Shown: positions 25,783 through 32,870 of the stretch, in pieces | Layout: each line of letters begins with the position of its first letter | Numbering within the stretch: position 1 is the first letter of the stretch | Origin: Cytophagales bacterium CG12_big_fil_rev_8_21_14_0_65_40_12 | GTDB taxonomy: Bacteria > Bacteroidota > Bacteroidia > Cytophagales > Cyclobacteriaceae | Assembly (NCBI GenBank): GCA_002786855.1 | Contig: PCUU01000033.1 | Span: 1 to 64,000, forward strand | Length of the DNA: 64,000 nucleotides | Reading direction: 5' to 3' | Made by a program: the position numbers and the translations under genes | Notes under the pieces: model-generated | What the model was told of the DNA's origin: nothing | Databases searched by the model: none | What the model saw: the letters and a program-made list of their open reading frames with translations, nothing else

Positions 25783-26271
25783 TTAAAAACCATTTCCCAA
25801 GAGTTCATCCAAGTTTTCAAGCGCGGCAGTAAAACCTTCTTTGAAACCAAGGTCGATGATCTTCTGAATGTCTTCTTCCTTCTCGAATGAGATTTGAATA
25901 GTAACAGTAGTTTTTGCCCCCTTTTCGGTAAAGGTATTTTTCCATGTCATTTGAGGAATATCGCTATTCGGGTTGCCATCTTCATCGCAAAAAGCGTCAA
26001 TGGCAGTGTAATGGTCTTCAGCAACAATGGACAAGTAGTCCAATCGGCACCAATGTTTGTCTCCTTCGGGACTTAACATATGGTAGAGCCAAAATCCCCC
26101 TTCTTTAAAATCCAATGATTTGGTTACGGTTTGGTAGGGGCGTGGCGCCCACCATTGGTCCAACAATTCTGCAGTAGTCCAGGCTTTCCAAACCATTTCT
26201 TTTGAGGCTTGGAATTGTCGTGTAATGTGAAGCTTTTTGTTAGAAAGGTCTTTTGTGAATGCTAGTTTCAT
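25783..26271 (-). CDS. SRPBCC (AHSA1-type) ligand-binding protein, operon gene 2
   Basis: A 162-residue AHSA1-type SRPBCC protein. The consensus TRQFQASKEMVWKAWTTAEL (about 17-36) and DQWWAPRPY (about 37-45) are textbook for the family, and the C terminus is a long amphipathic helix. It starts 11 bases after the ArsR-type regulator gene and is surely cotranscribed with it. Cytoplasmic, no signal peptide. The ArsR family usually senses metals or small molecules, so this protein may bind or remove the inducer; that is inference. Confidence 0.87.
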   Translation of the reverse strand: MKLAFTKDLSNKKLHITRQFQASKEMVWKAWTTAELLDQWWAPRPYQTVTKSLDFKEGGFWLYHMLSPEGDKHWCRLDYLSIVAEDHYTAIDAFCDEDGNPNSDIPQMTWKNTFTEKGAKTTVTIQISFEKEEDIQKIIDLGFKEGFTAALENLDELLGNGF

Positions 26272-26282
26272 AAGCGTATGGT

Positions 26283-26636
26283 TTAAAAAATGGATAGTTG
26301 CTCTGTAGGTTTGGCTGAAGGCTCGTTCTTTTTCATTTGAGTAAGTACCTTATCAAGCCTGTTAAATCGGTCTTCCCACATTTGTCGGAAGGGCTCTAGC
26401 CAATCGGCTACTTCGGCAAGCTTTTTGGGCTGAACTTCACAGAATCTTTCCCTTCCTTGCTGTGTGATATTGATCAGACCGCATTCTTGAAGAATCTTGA
26501 TATGTTGAGAAATGGCAGGTCTGCTCATCTCAAAATTATCTGCTATTGCATTTAAATTGAGTGAGTTGAATGCGATTAGATTGATGATGTTCCTACGTGT
26601 AGGGTCTGCTATTGCTTGAAATACGTCTCGCCTCAT
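26283..26636 (-). CDS. ArsR family transcriptional regulator
   Basis: A 117-residue winged-helix repressor. Residues 1-90 hold the fold: the IADPTRRNIINLI helix (about 9-21), the recognition helix with MSRPAISQHIKIL (about 38-50) and a wing with QQGRERFCEV. There is no ELCVCDL metal site, so it is of the SRPBCC-associated, metal-independent type. It is the first gene of the operon with three SRPBCC genes. Two copies of a 16-base inverted repeat lie in the promoter immediately upstream, which indicates autoregulation. Confidence 0.92.
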   Translation of the reverse strand: MRRDVFQAIADPTRRNIINLIAFNSLNLNAIADNFEMSRPAISQHIKILQECGLINITQQGRERFCEVQPKKLAEVADWLEPFRQMWEDRFNRLDKVLTQMKKNEPSAKPTEQLSIF

Positions 26637-26652
26637 GCTGCCTTAATTATGT

Positions 26653-26668
26653 GTAAGTATTTGCTTAC
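26653..26668. promoter_or_regulatory. ArsR operator, proximal
   Basis: Inverted repeat GTAAG-N6-CTTAC (GTAAGTATTTGCTTAC), 17 bases upstream of the regulator start. The stretch between this site and the distal one contains TTTATTTG on the minus strand, a 7/8 match to the -7 element, so this site would cover the transcription start. Confidence 0.7.
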
Positions 26669-26678
26669 AAATAAAAGT

Positions 26679-26694
26679 GTAAGTATTTACTTAC
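26679..26694. promoter_or_regulatory. ArsR operator, distal
   Basis: GTAAGTATTTACTTAC differs from the proximal site at one position and lies 26 bases from it, centre to centre. It would cover the -33 region. Two sites flanking a promoter fit repression by an ArsR dimer pair. Confidence 0.7.
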
Positions 26695-26786
26695 GCAAAT
26701 GATAAAGAGAAATAATTTTGGCAGTGAAAATTCAGTTAGACGAGGAAAGGACGAAGTTTGAAATGTTACATGTAGAACAAATAGGT

Positions 26787-26919
26787 GTCATTGCGAGAAA
26801 TAAGGTTTACGCTAGTCAAAGCTTATGACAAAGCAATATAATGCATTCGTAACTTGGCGGTGAGATTGCTTCACGTCAATATCATCACTTCGGAAAACTG
26901 TAGCAGGTTCGCAATGACG
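26787..26919. repeat. dispersed repeat, copy 2 (inverted to copy 1)
   Basis: The ends GTCATTGCGA and TCGCAATGAC are the same 10-base inverted ends as in the repeat at 23025-23164. The left half aligns with the reverse complement of that copy; the middle has diverged. Nothing else is seen in 26695-26967. Confidence 0.6.
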
Positions 26920-26967
26920 GCACAGAGGTTGGCTTTCCCAATACTCAATACCCACAACTCAATACAC

Positions 26968-27342
26968 TTACCTCACCGATGTAATCCACCAAGTGTTGCC
27001 AAAAGGATCTAGAACCCCGCAGGTTCTGCCGTAATCTTGATCGGATAATTGCATCACGGAAGTGGCGCCATGGTCTAGTGCCTTTCGATAGGATTCGTCT
27101 GCATTCTGCACATAGACGAATAGGTTTGCTGTTTGGGGAGTGAATTGCTCGGTTGCGCTGCAAAACATAATGGTGCTCGTCCCAATGCTTAGCTCTGAGT
27201 GCATTATGGTCTTTTCATCTTCTCGCAATTTGGTCATGTTTACTTCGGCATCGAAGACTTGCTTTGCGAATTCACCGAAACCTTCTGCTTCATTGAGCAT
27301 CAGGTACGGCATTACAGATTGGTGTCCTTGAGGTATTTTCAT
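26968..27342 (-). CDS. VOC (glyoxalase/bleomycin-resistance fold) protein, PhnB-like
   Basis: A 124-residue vicinal-oxygen-chelate-fold protein. Seen: the first beta-alpha-beta unit with MPYLMLNEAEGFGEFAKQVF (about 11-30), a second unit with LFVYVQNADESYRKALDHGA (about 73-92) and the closing PFGNTWWI (about 112-119) typical of the PhnB group. It lacks a complete His/Glu metal set that I can assign, so a catalytic role is uncertain. Transcribed alone from a -7 element at 27372-27379; it sits beside an AraC-type regulator. Confidence 0.85.
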   Translation of the reverse strand: MKIPQGHQSVMPYLMLNEAEGFGEFAKQVFDAEVNMTKLREDEKTIMHSELSIGTSTIMFCSATEQFTPQTANLFVYVQNADESYRKALDHGATSVMQLSDQDYGRTCGVLDPFGNTWWITSVR

Positions 27343-27371
27343 CGTATTTCTGTTTTTGGTTTACAATGATT

Positions 27372-27379
27372 CAAAATTA
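27372..27379 (-). promoter_or_regulatory. -7 promoter element of the VOC gene
   Basis: On the minus strand TAATTTTG matches TAnnTTTG. It sits 30 bases upstream of the VOC start codon, placing the transcription start near 27365. A matching -33 element is not clear. Confidence 0.4.
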
Positions 27380-27417
27380 TGATGTACTGCAAGGCGAAAA
27401 TTGGAAAAACCCGACAT

Positions 27418-28212
27418 TCACTCTCTCCATTTGGTATTAGGTGATTTTCCCGAAAAGTATTCTTTCGGCCCAATACCAGCGAACCTATTGAAGTCATGAA
27501 TGAAATGTGATTGATCGTAATAACCGCAATCCAAAGCAATGTCCGATAATTTCAGATATTCCTTCCCATAAAATTGAATGGCATGGTGAAATCTAGCAAT
27601 GCGAATAAATTGCTTAGGACTGAAACCCGCAAACTGAGAAAACTGCCGCTCTAATTGCCGTTCGCTGATCGCATGATCTGAAGAAAGTTGCTTTACAGTT
27701 GGTGTTCCGTCCGTCTGAATAATATGCTTTAACAATTCAAATACGGGCAACTGAGTTGTTTTTGATTTTGACAGTCTCTTTTCAACAAAGTTTTCGATAA
27801 TGGTAATGCGTTGCTCATCAGAGCTGCTGTTCATAATTTGGTCTTCTAAATTTGCCCCAATCCCTTTTAATATGAGGTCGATTTCAACCATCTGATTGGT
27901 AAGTTCCTTTGCAGGAATACCAAAGAGTAAAGGGATTGCATGAGGATAGAAATAAATCCCAAACATGCTAAAACCACTGTCGATTACAAACTTACTGGTT
28001 TGATTAGTTGGGCCATTAATTCCTGATAAAAAGGACGGCTTTCGCTCGCCTTTCTCATCAATTACATCGAACTGGCCTTTGTAATGAAAAACAAGCTCAG
28101 GGCATACATCAGCCATCCCGTAATGGGTGTAAGGTTGGTTACTTTCCAGAAACCAAAAGCAGCGGATGTAATCCTTGAGCTTTATTGAAGGAAGAACAGT
28201 ACGGTAAATCAA
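27418..28212 (-). CDS. AraC family transcriptional regulator
   Basis: A 264-residue regulator. The N-terminal half resembles the DUF6597 sensor found in Bacteroidota AraC proteins (YIRCFWFLES opening, HYKGQFDV, GIYFYPHA near 108-115). The C-terminal half is an AraC DNA-binding domain of two helix-turn-helix units, with ISERQLERQFSQFAGFSPKQF (about 188-208) and IALDCGYYDQSHF (about 227-239). It is the last gene of the leftward series that starts with the DoxX gene at 30184 (21-base gap to the next). It probably controls its own operon or the nearby VOC gene. Confidence 0.9.
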   Translation of the reverse strand: MIYRTVLPSIKLKDYIRCFWFLESNQPYTHYGMADVCPELVFHYKGQFDVIDEKGERKPSFLSGINGPTNQTSKFVIDSGFSMFGIYFYPHAIPLLFGIPAKELTNQMVEIDLILKGIGANLEDQIMNSSSDEQRITIIENFVEKRLSKSKTTQLPVFELLKHIIQTDGTPTVKQLSSDHAISERQLERQFSQFAGFSPKQFIRIARFHHAIQFYGKEYLKLSDIALDCGYYDQSHFIHDFNRFAGIGPKEYFSGKSPNTKWRE

Positions 28213-28233
28213 ATGGATTGAATTTGACGTAAA

Positions 28234-28674
28234 TTACGCCTTTTCAGCACAATTGAACATCCAATGCACTCCAAACTTGTCAGTGCAACTGCCGTAATAA
28301 TCACCCCAGAACATGTCTTGTAGATCCATGGTTACGGTTCCTCCAGTTGAAAGCGCATCGAATAGTTTTTTGGTTTCCACTCTGGTGTCGGGCTGAAGGT
28401 TGATGTAGCTGTTGTTACCAAAGTTTACTTTGAATCCCATGCTTTCTGGTGCGTCTGTACCCATTAGGCTGTGGCAACCTAAAATGCATAATTCCACATG
28501 CATCACGAGATTTTTGTCTTCTTCGGCCGTAGGAGGCATTCCTTCCTGCGCTGGGATATCGCCAAAGCGCATAATTCCCTGTCCGAAAAATTCTCCTCCA
28601 AAAACGGATTTGTAAAAATTAAATGCTTCCTCAGTATTTCGAGAAAAGTTGAGATAAGTGCTAACTGCTGCCAT
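28234..28674 (-). CDS. VOC family protein, PhnB-like
   Basis: A 146-residue PhnB-type VOC protein with the hallmark YLNFSRNTEEAFNFYKSVFG start (about 7-26) and a C-terminal WGDYYGSCTDKFGVHWMFN segment (about 123-141). Similar proteins were once annotated as 3-demethylubiquinone methyltransferase; that name is not supported. It is one of three VOC genes within 4 kb, each a separate subtype. Ligand unknown. 16 bases separate it from the next gene upstream. Confidence 0.88.
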   Translation of the reverse strand: MAAVSTYLNFSRNTEEAFNFYKSVFGGEFFGQGIMRFGDIPAQEGMPPTAEEDKNLVMHVELCILGCHSLMGTDAPESMGFKVNFGNNSYINLQPDTRVETKKLFDALSTGGTVTMDLQDMFWGDYYGSCTDKFGVHWMFNCAEKA

Positions 28675-28690
28675 AATGTTGTGTTTGATT

Positions 28691-28990
28691 TTAATTGAGT
28701 TTAAAACTTAAATTATTCTCTTCCAGTGCGCTTTTCAATACAGACATGGCTTTTGGCCCCATACCGTGAAGTACTGATATTTCCTTTTCGCTGTATGCTG
28801 AAATTTCGTTTAAACTGGAAATTCCTTTTCCTTCCAAAGCCCTTCTGGCTGGTGCTGCGATTTGTGACAAGAAGCCATTTTTGGGTTTTCGCTGTGCTTC
28901 GCAAATCGGGCAAGTAGGGCAATCGCTAGTTTTATAAAATTCATGCCCTTTTGTGCAGGTCCTTAACCCTTCTTCTTTCCCTGCCGTCAT
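28691..28990 (-). CDS. zinc-binding protein with RNA polymerase alpha-CTD-like HhH domain
   Basis: A 99-residue protein with four cysteines (about 12, 24, 27 and 30) in a TCTKGHEF ... CPTCPIC arrangement forming a zinc finger, then a helix-hairpin-helix domain of the RNA polymerase alpha-CTD type (about 40-92; GISSLNEISAYSEKEISVLH and GMGPKAMSVLK). The alpha-CTD fold binds DNA or sigma factors. It lies 2 bases from the DHFR-like gene in the DoxX operon. Such proteins recur in similar neighbourhoods; the function is not established. Confidence 0.8.
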   Translation of the reverse strand: MTAGKEEGLRTCTKGHEFYKTSDCPTCPICEAQRKPKNGFLSQIAAPARRALEGKGISSLNEISAYSEKEISVLHGMGPKAMSVLKSALEENNLSFKLN

Positions 28991-28992
28991 GA

Positions 28993-29556
28993 TTAAATGC
29001 TTTGTTGTTTCTCATAAGTAAGCAACACTACTCCGCTTTTGAACACCTTTGAATTAATGAGTTTAAGGTTTAGCGTGTCTTTTATACCACTGAAGAGCGT
29101 TTGTCCGCTTGGTAGCGCAACGGGGTCGATCATGATTTGATAAGTATCGATTAACCCGGCATCGGTAAACTGAGATACAATACTTCCACTTCCCAGAATG
29201 GTCATGTCATTTCCTTCAGTCAGTTTTAGTTTTGCTATTTGATCTATACTATTTCCACTGATTATTGAAGTGTTCTGCCATTCGGCTTTTTTCATCGTAT
29301 TCGAGAATACTATTTTTTCAGCATTATTCATTCCAACCGCCACTTTAGGGAACATTTCGGCCGCCATCTCGGTGGGCCAAAAACTACTCATCATTAGGTA
29401 AGTAGTCCTTCCAAACAATAGTATATTTTCTGATTGAAGTGATGCTTCTGAGAATTCAGCCTCTTCTTTGCCATGTTGATGCCAACTGGTGTTTTCGTTT
29501 AGGCCTTTATAATAACCATTGAGCGATAAAAATGTAAATGAGTTTAGTTTACGCAT
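28993..29556 (-). CDS. dihydrofolate reductase family (RibD C-terminal-like) protein
   Basis: A 187-residue NADPH-binding alpha/beta protein of the RibD_C/DHFR superfamily: SLNGYYKGLNENTSW (about 11-25), GRTTYLMMSSFWP (about 50-62), a GSGSIVSQFTDAGLID strand-helix (about 121-136) and a final LTYE (about 179-182). Members catalyse NADPH-linked reductions of pterin-like or other small compounds; this one lacks assigned substrate. It is not the essential folA gene, which has a different active site. In the middle of the DoxX operon, 2 bases from the zinc/HhH gene. Confidence 0.87.
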   Translation of the reverse strand: MRKLNSFTFLSLNGYYKGLNENTSWHQHGKEEAEFSEASLQSENILLFGRTTYLMMSSFWPTEMAAEMFPKVAVGMNNAEKIVFSNTMKKAEWQNTSIISGNSIDQIAKLKLTEGNDMTILGSGSIVSQFTDAGLIDTYQIMIDPVALPSGQTLFSGIKDTLNLKLINSKVFKSGVVLLTYEKQQSI

Positions 29557-29575
29557 GGTTGCATTTTGTTATTGG

Positions 29576-29788
29576 TTATAAAAGCAAAGCCTCATTATTC
29601 ATTTCGTTTAGCAATCGAATAATGGACTTAGTATCAATCTTGATTCCCTGCGTTTCAATGCGAAGAATTTTGTCGCAATCCTCTAAATCGAAGTTGGCCA
29701 AATAGTCTGGGTAGGCTTCTCGAATTTGATTTAATACCTTCCTAGCCTTACTCCAGCTGTCGATATTTGTGGCAAATACTTCGATCAT
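29576..29788 (-). CDS. conserved small protein, HMA-like fold possible
   Basis: A 70-residue protein. The pattern ending in NQIREAYPDYLANFDLEDCDKILRIE (about 22-47, one Cys) resembles small cytoplasmic Bacteroidota proteins with a ferredoxin-like (heavy-metal-associated type) fold, but it has no CxxC metal site. It is 19 bases from the DHFR-like gene and 27 from the DoxX gene. Function unknown. Confidence 0.65.
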   Translation of the reverse strand: MIEVFATNIDSWSKARKVLNQIREAYPDYLANFDLEDCDKILRIETQGIKIDTKSIIRLLNEMNNEALLL

Positions 29789-29815
29789 AAATAGCTGATT
29801 ATTTTGGGTTTGCTA

Positions 29816-30184
29816 TCAGGTATTTGGATTCAATTTATGATAATGGATATAAGAAAGCACTAACACAACCATAAAAAATAAGGGCAGTAGAAGTACAGGG
29901 CCAAAGCCATCTACAGCCGCATTGCTCACAAATGCCGCTATAAAGTCAATCGCAAATCCGGCATAAGCCCATTCTTTTACGCGTTTTGGTATCGAAGGAA
30001 TAATGAGTGCCAAAGAGCCAAGTACTTTAAATACAGTAAGCATGACTCCAAAATAATCGGGATAGCCCAAATGACGGATTCCTTCTTTGGCCAATTCGGT
30101 TTGCGAAGTCAGTGCGGGCATAACGCCTTCAAACAGAAAAATTAGAATGGTAGTGCTCCAAAAAATTATTTTGCTCTTTTTCAT
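29816..30184 (-). CDS. DoxX-like membrane protein
   Basis: A 122-residue inner-membrane protein with four helices (about 7-24, 46-64, 72-92, 97-115) of the DoxX family. An upstream in-frame ATG at 30217 would add 11 polar residues; I chose 30184 because the MKKSKIIFW start directly precedes the first helix as in relatives. DoxX proteins act in membrane-linked redox stress or sulfur metabolism in other bacteria; no such role is shown here. It is the first gene of the leftward operon. An operator-like direct repeat lies 77 bases upstream. Confidence 0.83.
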   Translation of the reverse strand: MKKSKIIFWSTTILIFLFEGVMPALTSQTELAKEGIRHLGYPDYFGVMLTVFKVLGSLALIIPSIPKRVKEWAYAGFAIDFIAAFVSNAAVDGFGPVLLLPLFFMVVLVLSYIHYHKLNPNT

Positions 30185-30260
30185 AGTAGTGGTTTTTGAT
30201 TTTTGTGATTCGTTCAATACAAATTTGCCTAAATAAATTGTTTACTAAGCGGTGCGTATC

Positions 30261-30290
30261 CGCCATTGTTAAGGGTTGATTACGCCATTG
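30261..30290. promoter_or_regulatory. AraC-type operator 1 (direct repeat)
   Basis: CGCCATTG occurs at 30261-30268 and 30283-30290, 22 bases apart (two helical turns). The stretch AAGGGTTGATTACGCCA (30271-30287) recurs with one change at 31486-31502. This spacing is characteristic of AraC-family half sites. It lies upstream of the DoxX operon. Confidence 0.55.
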
Positions 30291-30335
30291 CATCTGTTGT
30301 TTGCTCATTGAGCTTGATTTTCCAAAAAGAGGTTT

Positions 30336-30743
30336 TTAATCCCTACTATGAAAAAGCCATTGCTTTCCAAATTGGTCGGTAAGACTGCCCAGAAAACTGC
30401 CCGAAAATGTGGATTCAAGGGGCTGCAAGGCATCCCCATTTTTTGCAAGTCTTTGATAATAATAGCGTGCTTCACTTATAGTATTACATTCAAGCCAAAT
30501 AGAAAGTGAATTGCCTTGCACCAAACTGTGCTCTCCAACGAGGTCTGTTCCCATCAGCTTAAAATGATGGGTCTTAATGGAAGCCTGAAGAATGTAGCTT
30601 TGCATTTCAGGATTCAATTGGCTTCCCAACGGTGAGTCACCGAGGGTCTGAAACTGAATTTCACCACCAAAGCACTGATGGTAAAATGTCATCGCCTCAC
30701 GACAATTGCCGTTAAACGTGAGGTATATACCCAGCTGACACAT
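30336..30743 (-). CDS. VOC family protein, PhnB-like
   Basis: A 135-residue PhnB-like VOC protein: YLTFNGNCREAMTFYHQCFG (about 7-26), a central FKLMGTDL and a closing GSLTDQFGKQWLFH (about 119-132). It is the third VOC gene of the cluster, and it is the terminal gene of a leftward operon SRPBCC - DUF4287 - VOC. Function unknown; a metal-dependent reaction is possible but I cannot assign all ligands. Confidence 0.87.
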   Translation of the reverse strand: MCQLGIYLTFNGNCREAMTFYHQCFGGEIQFQTLGDSPLGSQLNPEMQSYILQASIKTHHFKLMGTDLVGEHSLVQGNSLSIWLECNTISEARYYYQRLAKNGDALQPLESTFSGSFLGSLTDQFGKQWLFHSRD

Positions 30744-30749
30744 GTTTTG

Positions 30750-30968
30750 TCAATTCCTTTTCCCCTTTAAGTAAGCCAACAGGGCCATGGCATGTCCGTG
30801 CCCTAAATCGAATTCATCTTTGAGCCAATCCGTGATCGTTGTCGCCTTTATGCCTTTAATGATTTCACCATTCTCGGTAAAGCCTTTGGTCTCGGCCATG
30901 GCGCTGAAATCTTCAAGACGCTTTCCTGTCTTCGATTGAATATTATCCAAATAGGCTTGAAATGACAT
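30750..30968 (-). CDS. DUF4287 domain protein
   Basis: A 72-residue protein matching DUF4287: the start MSFQAYLDNIQSKTGK (1-16), then GIKATTITDWLKDEFDLGHGHAMAL (about 39-63). DUF4287 is often fused to or next to SRPBCC proteins, and here it lies between an SRPBCC gene and a VOC gene, with 6 and 21 base spacings. Cytoplasmic and small; function unknown, possibly helical-bundle binding. Confidence 0.85.
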   Translation of the reverse strand: MSFQAYLDNIQSKTGKRLEDFSAMAETKGFTENGEIIKGIKATTITDWLKDEFDLGHGHAMALLAYLKGKRN

Positions 30969-30989
30969 ATTGAAACGTTTTAAGTTGAA

Positions 30990-31400
30990 TCAATTTTTCT
31001 CGGTGTAGGCCTTAAAGTTATCGAGTATGGCCTGCCAACCATCGCGCTGCATGTCTATGGGATTTTCGCTTTCAGGATCAAAGGTTTCTACGATCTCTGT
31101 ACTTCCTTCTTTCTCTTCAAAAGTGATTTTCACGGTTCTACCATCCTCCATGGTATAGGCAATTAACTTATGATGGATGACTTCATCATAGATTCCTCCA
31201 AAATCGAAACCGAAACTGCCATCTTTGGCTTCCATTCTTGTGGTGAATTTACCACCTGTTCTTAAGTCATTTTCAGCGCTTGGGGTATGCCAATCGTCCG
31301 ATGCGCTGCACCATTGCGTAATGTGTGCTGGTGTTCCCCAAAAATCCCAAACTTTGTCGATGGGTGCGTTTACGGTAGCTTGTATGGTGATCTTTTCCAT
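30990..31400 (-). CDS. SRPBCC (AHSA1-type) ligand-binding protein
   Basis: A 136-residue SRPBCC protein: VNAPIDKVWDFWGTPAHITQW (about 10-30), GGKFTTRMEAKDG and a C-terminal helix (DGWQAILDNFKAY, about 119-131). It is the first gene of the SRPBCC-DUF4287-VOC operon and is divergent from the GlxA-type regulator gene, with 124 bases between the starts. That regulator is therefore the natural candidate to control it. The ligand pocket is implied by the fold only. Confidence 0.87.
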   Translation of the reverse strand: MEKITIQATVNAPIDKVWDFWGTPAHITQWCSASDDWHTPSAENDLRTGGKFTTRMEAKDGSFGFDFGGIYDEVIHHKLIAYTMEDGRTVKITFEEKEGSTEIVETFDPESENPIDMQRDGWQAILDNFKAYTEKN

Positions 31401-31475
31401 GTCTTTATTTTAAGGTTTTCAATAGATTACATTACAAATATCTCAATTCAATTTTATTTACAAGAGGGGGGATAC

Positions 31476-31504
31476 CGACACTTTAAAGGGTTGATTCCGC
31501 CAAT
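31476..31504. promoter_or_regulatory. AraC-type operator 2
   Basis: AAGGGTTGATTCCGCCA at 31486-31502 matches operator 1 at 16 of 17 bases, and a related half site CGACACT (31476-31482) lies 22 bases before CGCCAAT. The TTG at 31491 and TACTTTTA at 31514 are spaced like -33 and -7 elements of the regulator gene, so the operator overlaps its -33 box and also lies upstream of the divergent SRPBCC operon. Confidence 0.6.
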
Positions 31505-31524
31505 CTTTTATTTTACTTTTAAGC

Positions 31525-32508
31525 ATGAAAACCGTTTCGATATTTGTTCCTGAGTCATCTGTAATGGAGGCAGTAGCTGACCCTCGCTATATGTTTACCG
31601 CTGCAAATCAGTTTCTGCAAGCAGCAGAAAAGACACCCCTTTTCAATGTGCAATTGGTGGCATTAACGAAAGAAGTAAGGCTGCATGGCGGTGTATTCTC
31701 CGTCCATGCGGATAAGCTGATTGGAGAAGTTAAGCAAACCGACTTGATCATTATTCCTGCGCTTTTCGGTGATATGAAAAATGCAGTAGAAGTAAATCAA
31801 GAGGCAATCCCATGGATTATTGAGCAACATAATAATGGGGCAGAAGTGGCTTCTCTTTGCTTAGGCGCATTTTTGCTAGCGTCTACAGGTTTGCTTAAAG
31901 ACAAAAAGTGTTCAACACATTGGGCTTATTATAACGAATTTAGGACCACCTTTCCAGATGTAGAAATTATGGATGGGAGTATTATTACCGAAGAGAAAGG
32001 CATTTACTCAAGTGGCGGAGCCAATTCTTATTGGAACTTGCTCCTTTATATTCTCGAAAAATATGCCGATCGCGATACTGCTATTTTAGCCTCCAAATAT
32101 TTCGCTATTGATCTTGACCGCAGCAGCCAATCTTCATTTGCCATTTTCAATGGACAGAAGGACCATAATGATGAAGCGGTTAAACTGGCACAGCAATATT
32201 TAGAAGAGAATTTCCAAGAGAAAGTCTCTGTGGATGAAATAGCAGATCATGTGGCGGTAAGCCGAAGAAGTTTTGAACGAAGGTTTAAACTAGCCACTGG
32301 AAACACCATTTTAGAATACCTGCAACGCATTAAGATTGAAGCGGCCAAACGTAGTTTTGAATCCAGCCGAAAAAACATCAATGAAGTCATGTTTGATGTG
32401 GGCTATACCGATACCAAAGCTTTTCGTAATGTATTCAAGAAAATTACTGGACTCACCCCGATTGAATACCGAAACAAATATGCTAAGATGGAGATGGCCA
32501 GTGCTTAG
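31525..32508 (+). CDS. GlxA-type transcriptional regulator (DJ-1/PfpI + AraC)
   Basis: A 327-residue regulator: an N-terminal DJ-1/PfpI-fold amidotransferase-like domain (1-190) with the nucleophile-elbow Cys in ASLCLGAF (about 112-119), and a C-terminal AraC domain (about 215-320) with VSVDEIADHVAVSRRSFERRF and VMFDVGYTDTKAFRNVF helices. The DJ-1 part serves as sensor or dimerisation domain in GlxA relatives. It is divergent from the SRPBCC operon and overlaps the convergent DUF1801 gene by 4 bases. Repeated operator-like sequences suggest it controls itself and three leftward operons. Confidence 0.9.
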   Translation: MKTVSIFVPESSVMEAVADPRYMFTAANQFLQAAEKTPLFNVQLVALTKEVRLHGGVFSVHADKLIGEVKQTDLIIIPALFGDMKNAVEVNQEAIPWIIEQHNNGAEVASLCLGAFLLASTGLLKDKKCSTHWAYYNEFRTTFPDVEIMDGSIITEEKGIYSSGGANSYWNLLLYILEKYADRDTAILASKYFAIDLDRSSQSSFAIFNGQKDHNDEAVKLAQQYLEENFQEKVSVDEIADHVAVSRRSFERRFKLATGNTILEYLQRIKIEAAKRSFESSRKNINEVMFDVGYTDTKAFRNVFKKITGLTPIEYRNKYAKMEMASA

Positions 32509-32867
32509 GCTTTGATGGTTCCATTTCGATATAAATTCAAAGCTTGATGGAGTAATGGTCCAATGGCTTTAACAGGAAGGTCTTGTAGTGGATCAACCCT
32601 AAAGATTTTCATTCTGGAACGCGTACCCGCTTCTAAATCAGGGTGATCGAGGTGTTTTCCTTCTACAAAAAGTACGTAGGGCGCTTTCGTTTTTTTATCC
32701 GTCCACAGATAACAGAAGACCTTTTTCTTGTAGCAAAAGCATGGCATTCCATATTTGCGGGTTTCGCTTACCTGCTCATCTTGCCCCAGAATAATCCTTC
32801 TTAAGGCCAACAAACAGCCTTTTGTAGGCTCTTCCTGCACTAAGTAAAAATCCTCAGGGCTCTGCAT
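32505..32867 (-). CDS. DUF1801 (YdhG-like) domain protein
   Basis: A 120-residue protein of the DUF1801 group: a helical opening, then SETRKYGMPCFCYKKKVFCYLW (about 34-55) with three Cys, and PYVLFVEGKHLDHPDLE (about 63-79). DUF1801 proteins recur beside SRPBCC and VOC genes in many Bacteroidota; function unknown. It is 3 bases from the TMEM175-like gene upstream and probably cotranscribed with it. Confidence 0.83.
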   Translation of the reverse strand: MQSPEDFYLVQEEPTKGCLLALRRIILGQDEQVSETRKYGMPCFCYKKKVFCYLWTDKKTKAPYVLFVEGKHLDHPDLEAGTRSRMKIFRVDPLQDLPVKAIGPLLHQALNLYRNGTIKA

Positions 32868-32870
32868 GGC

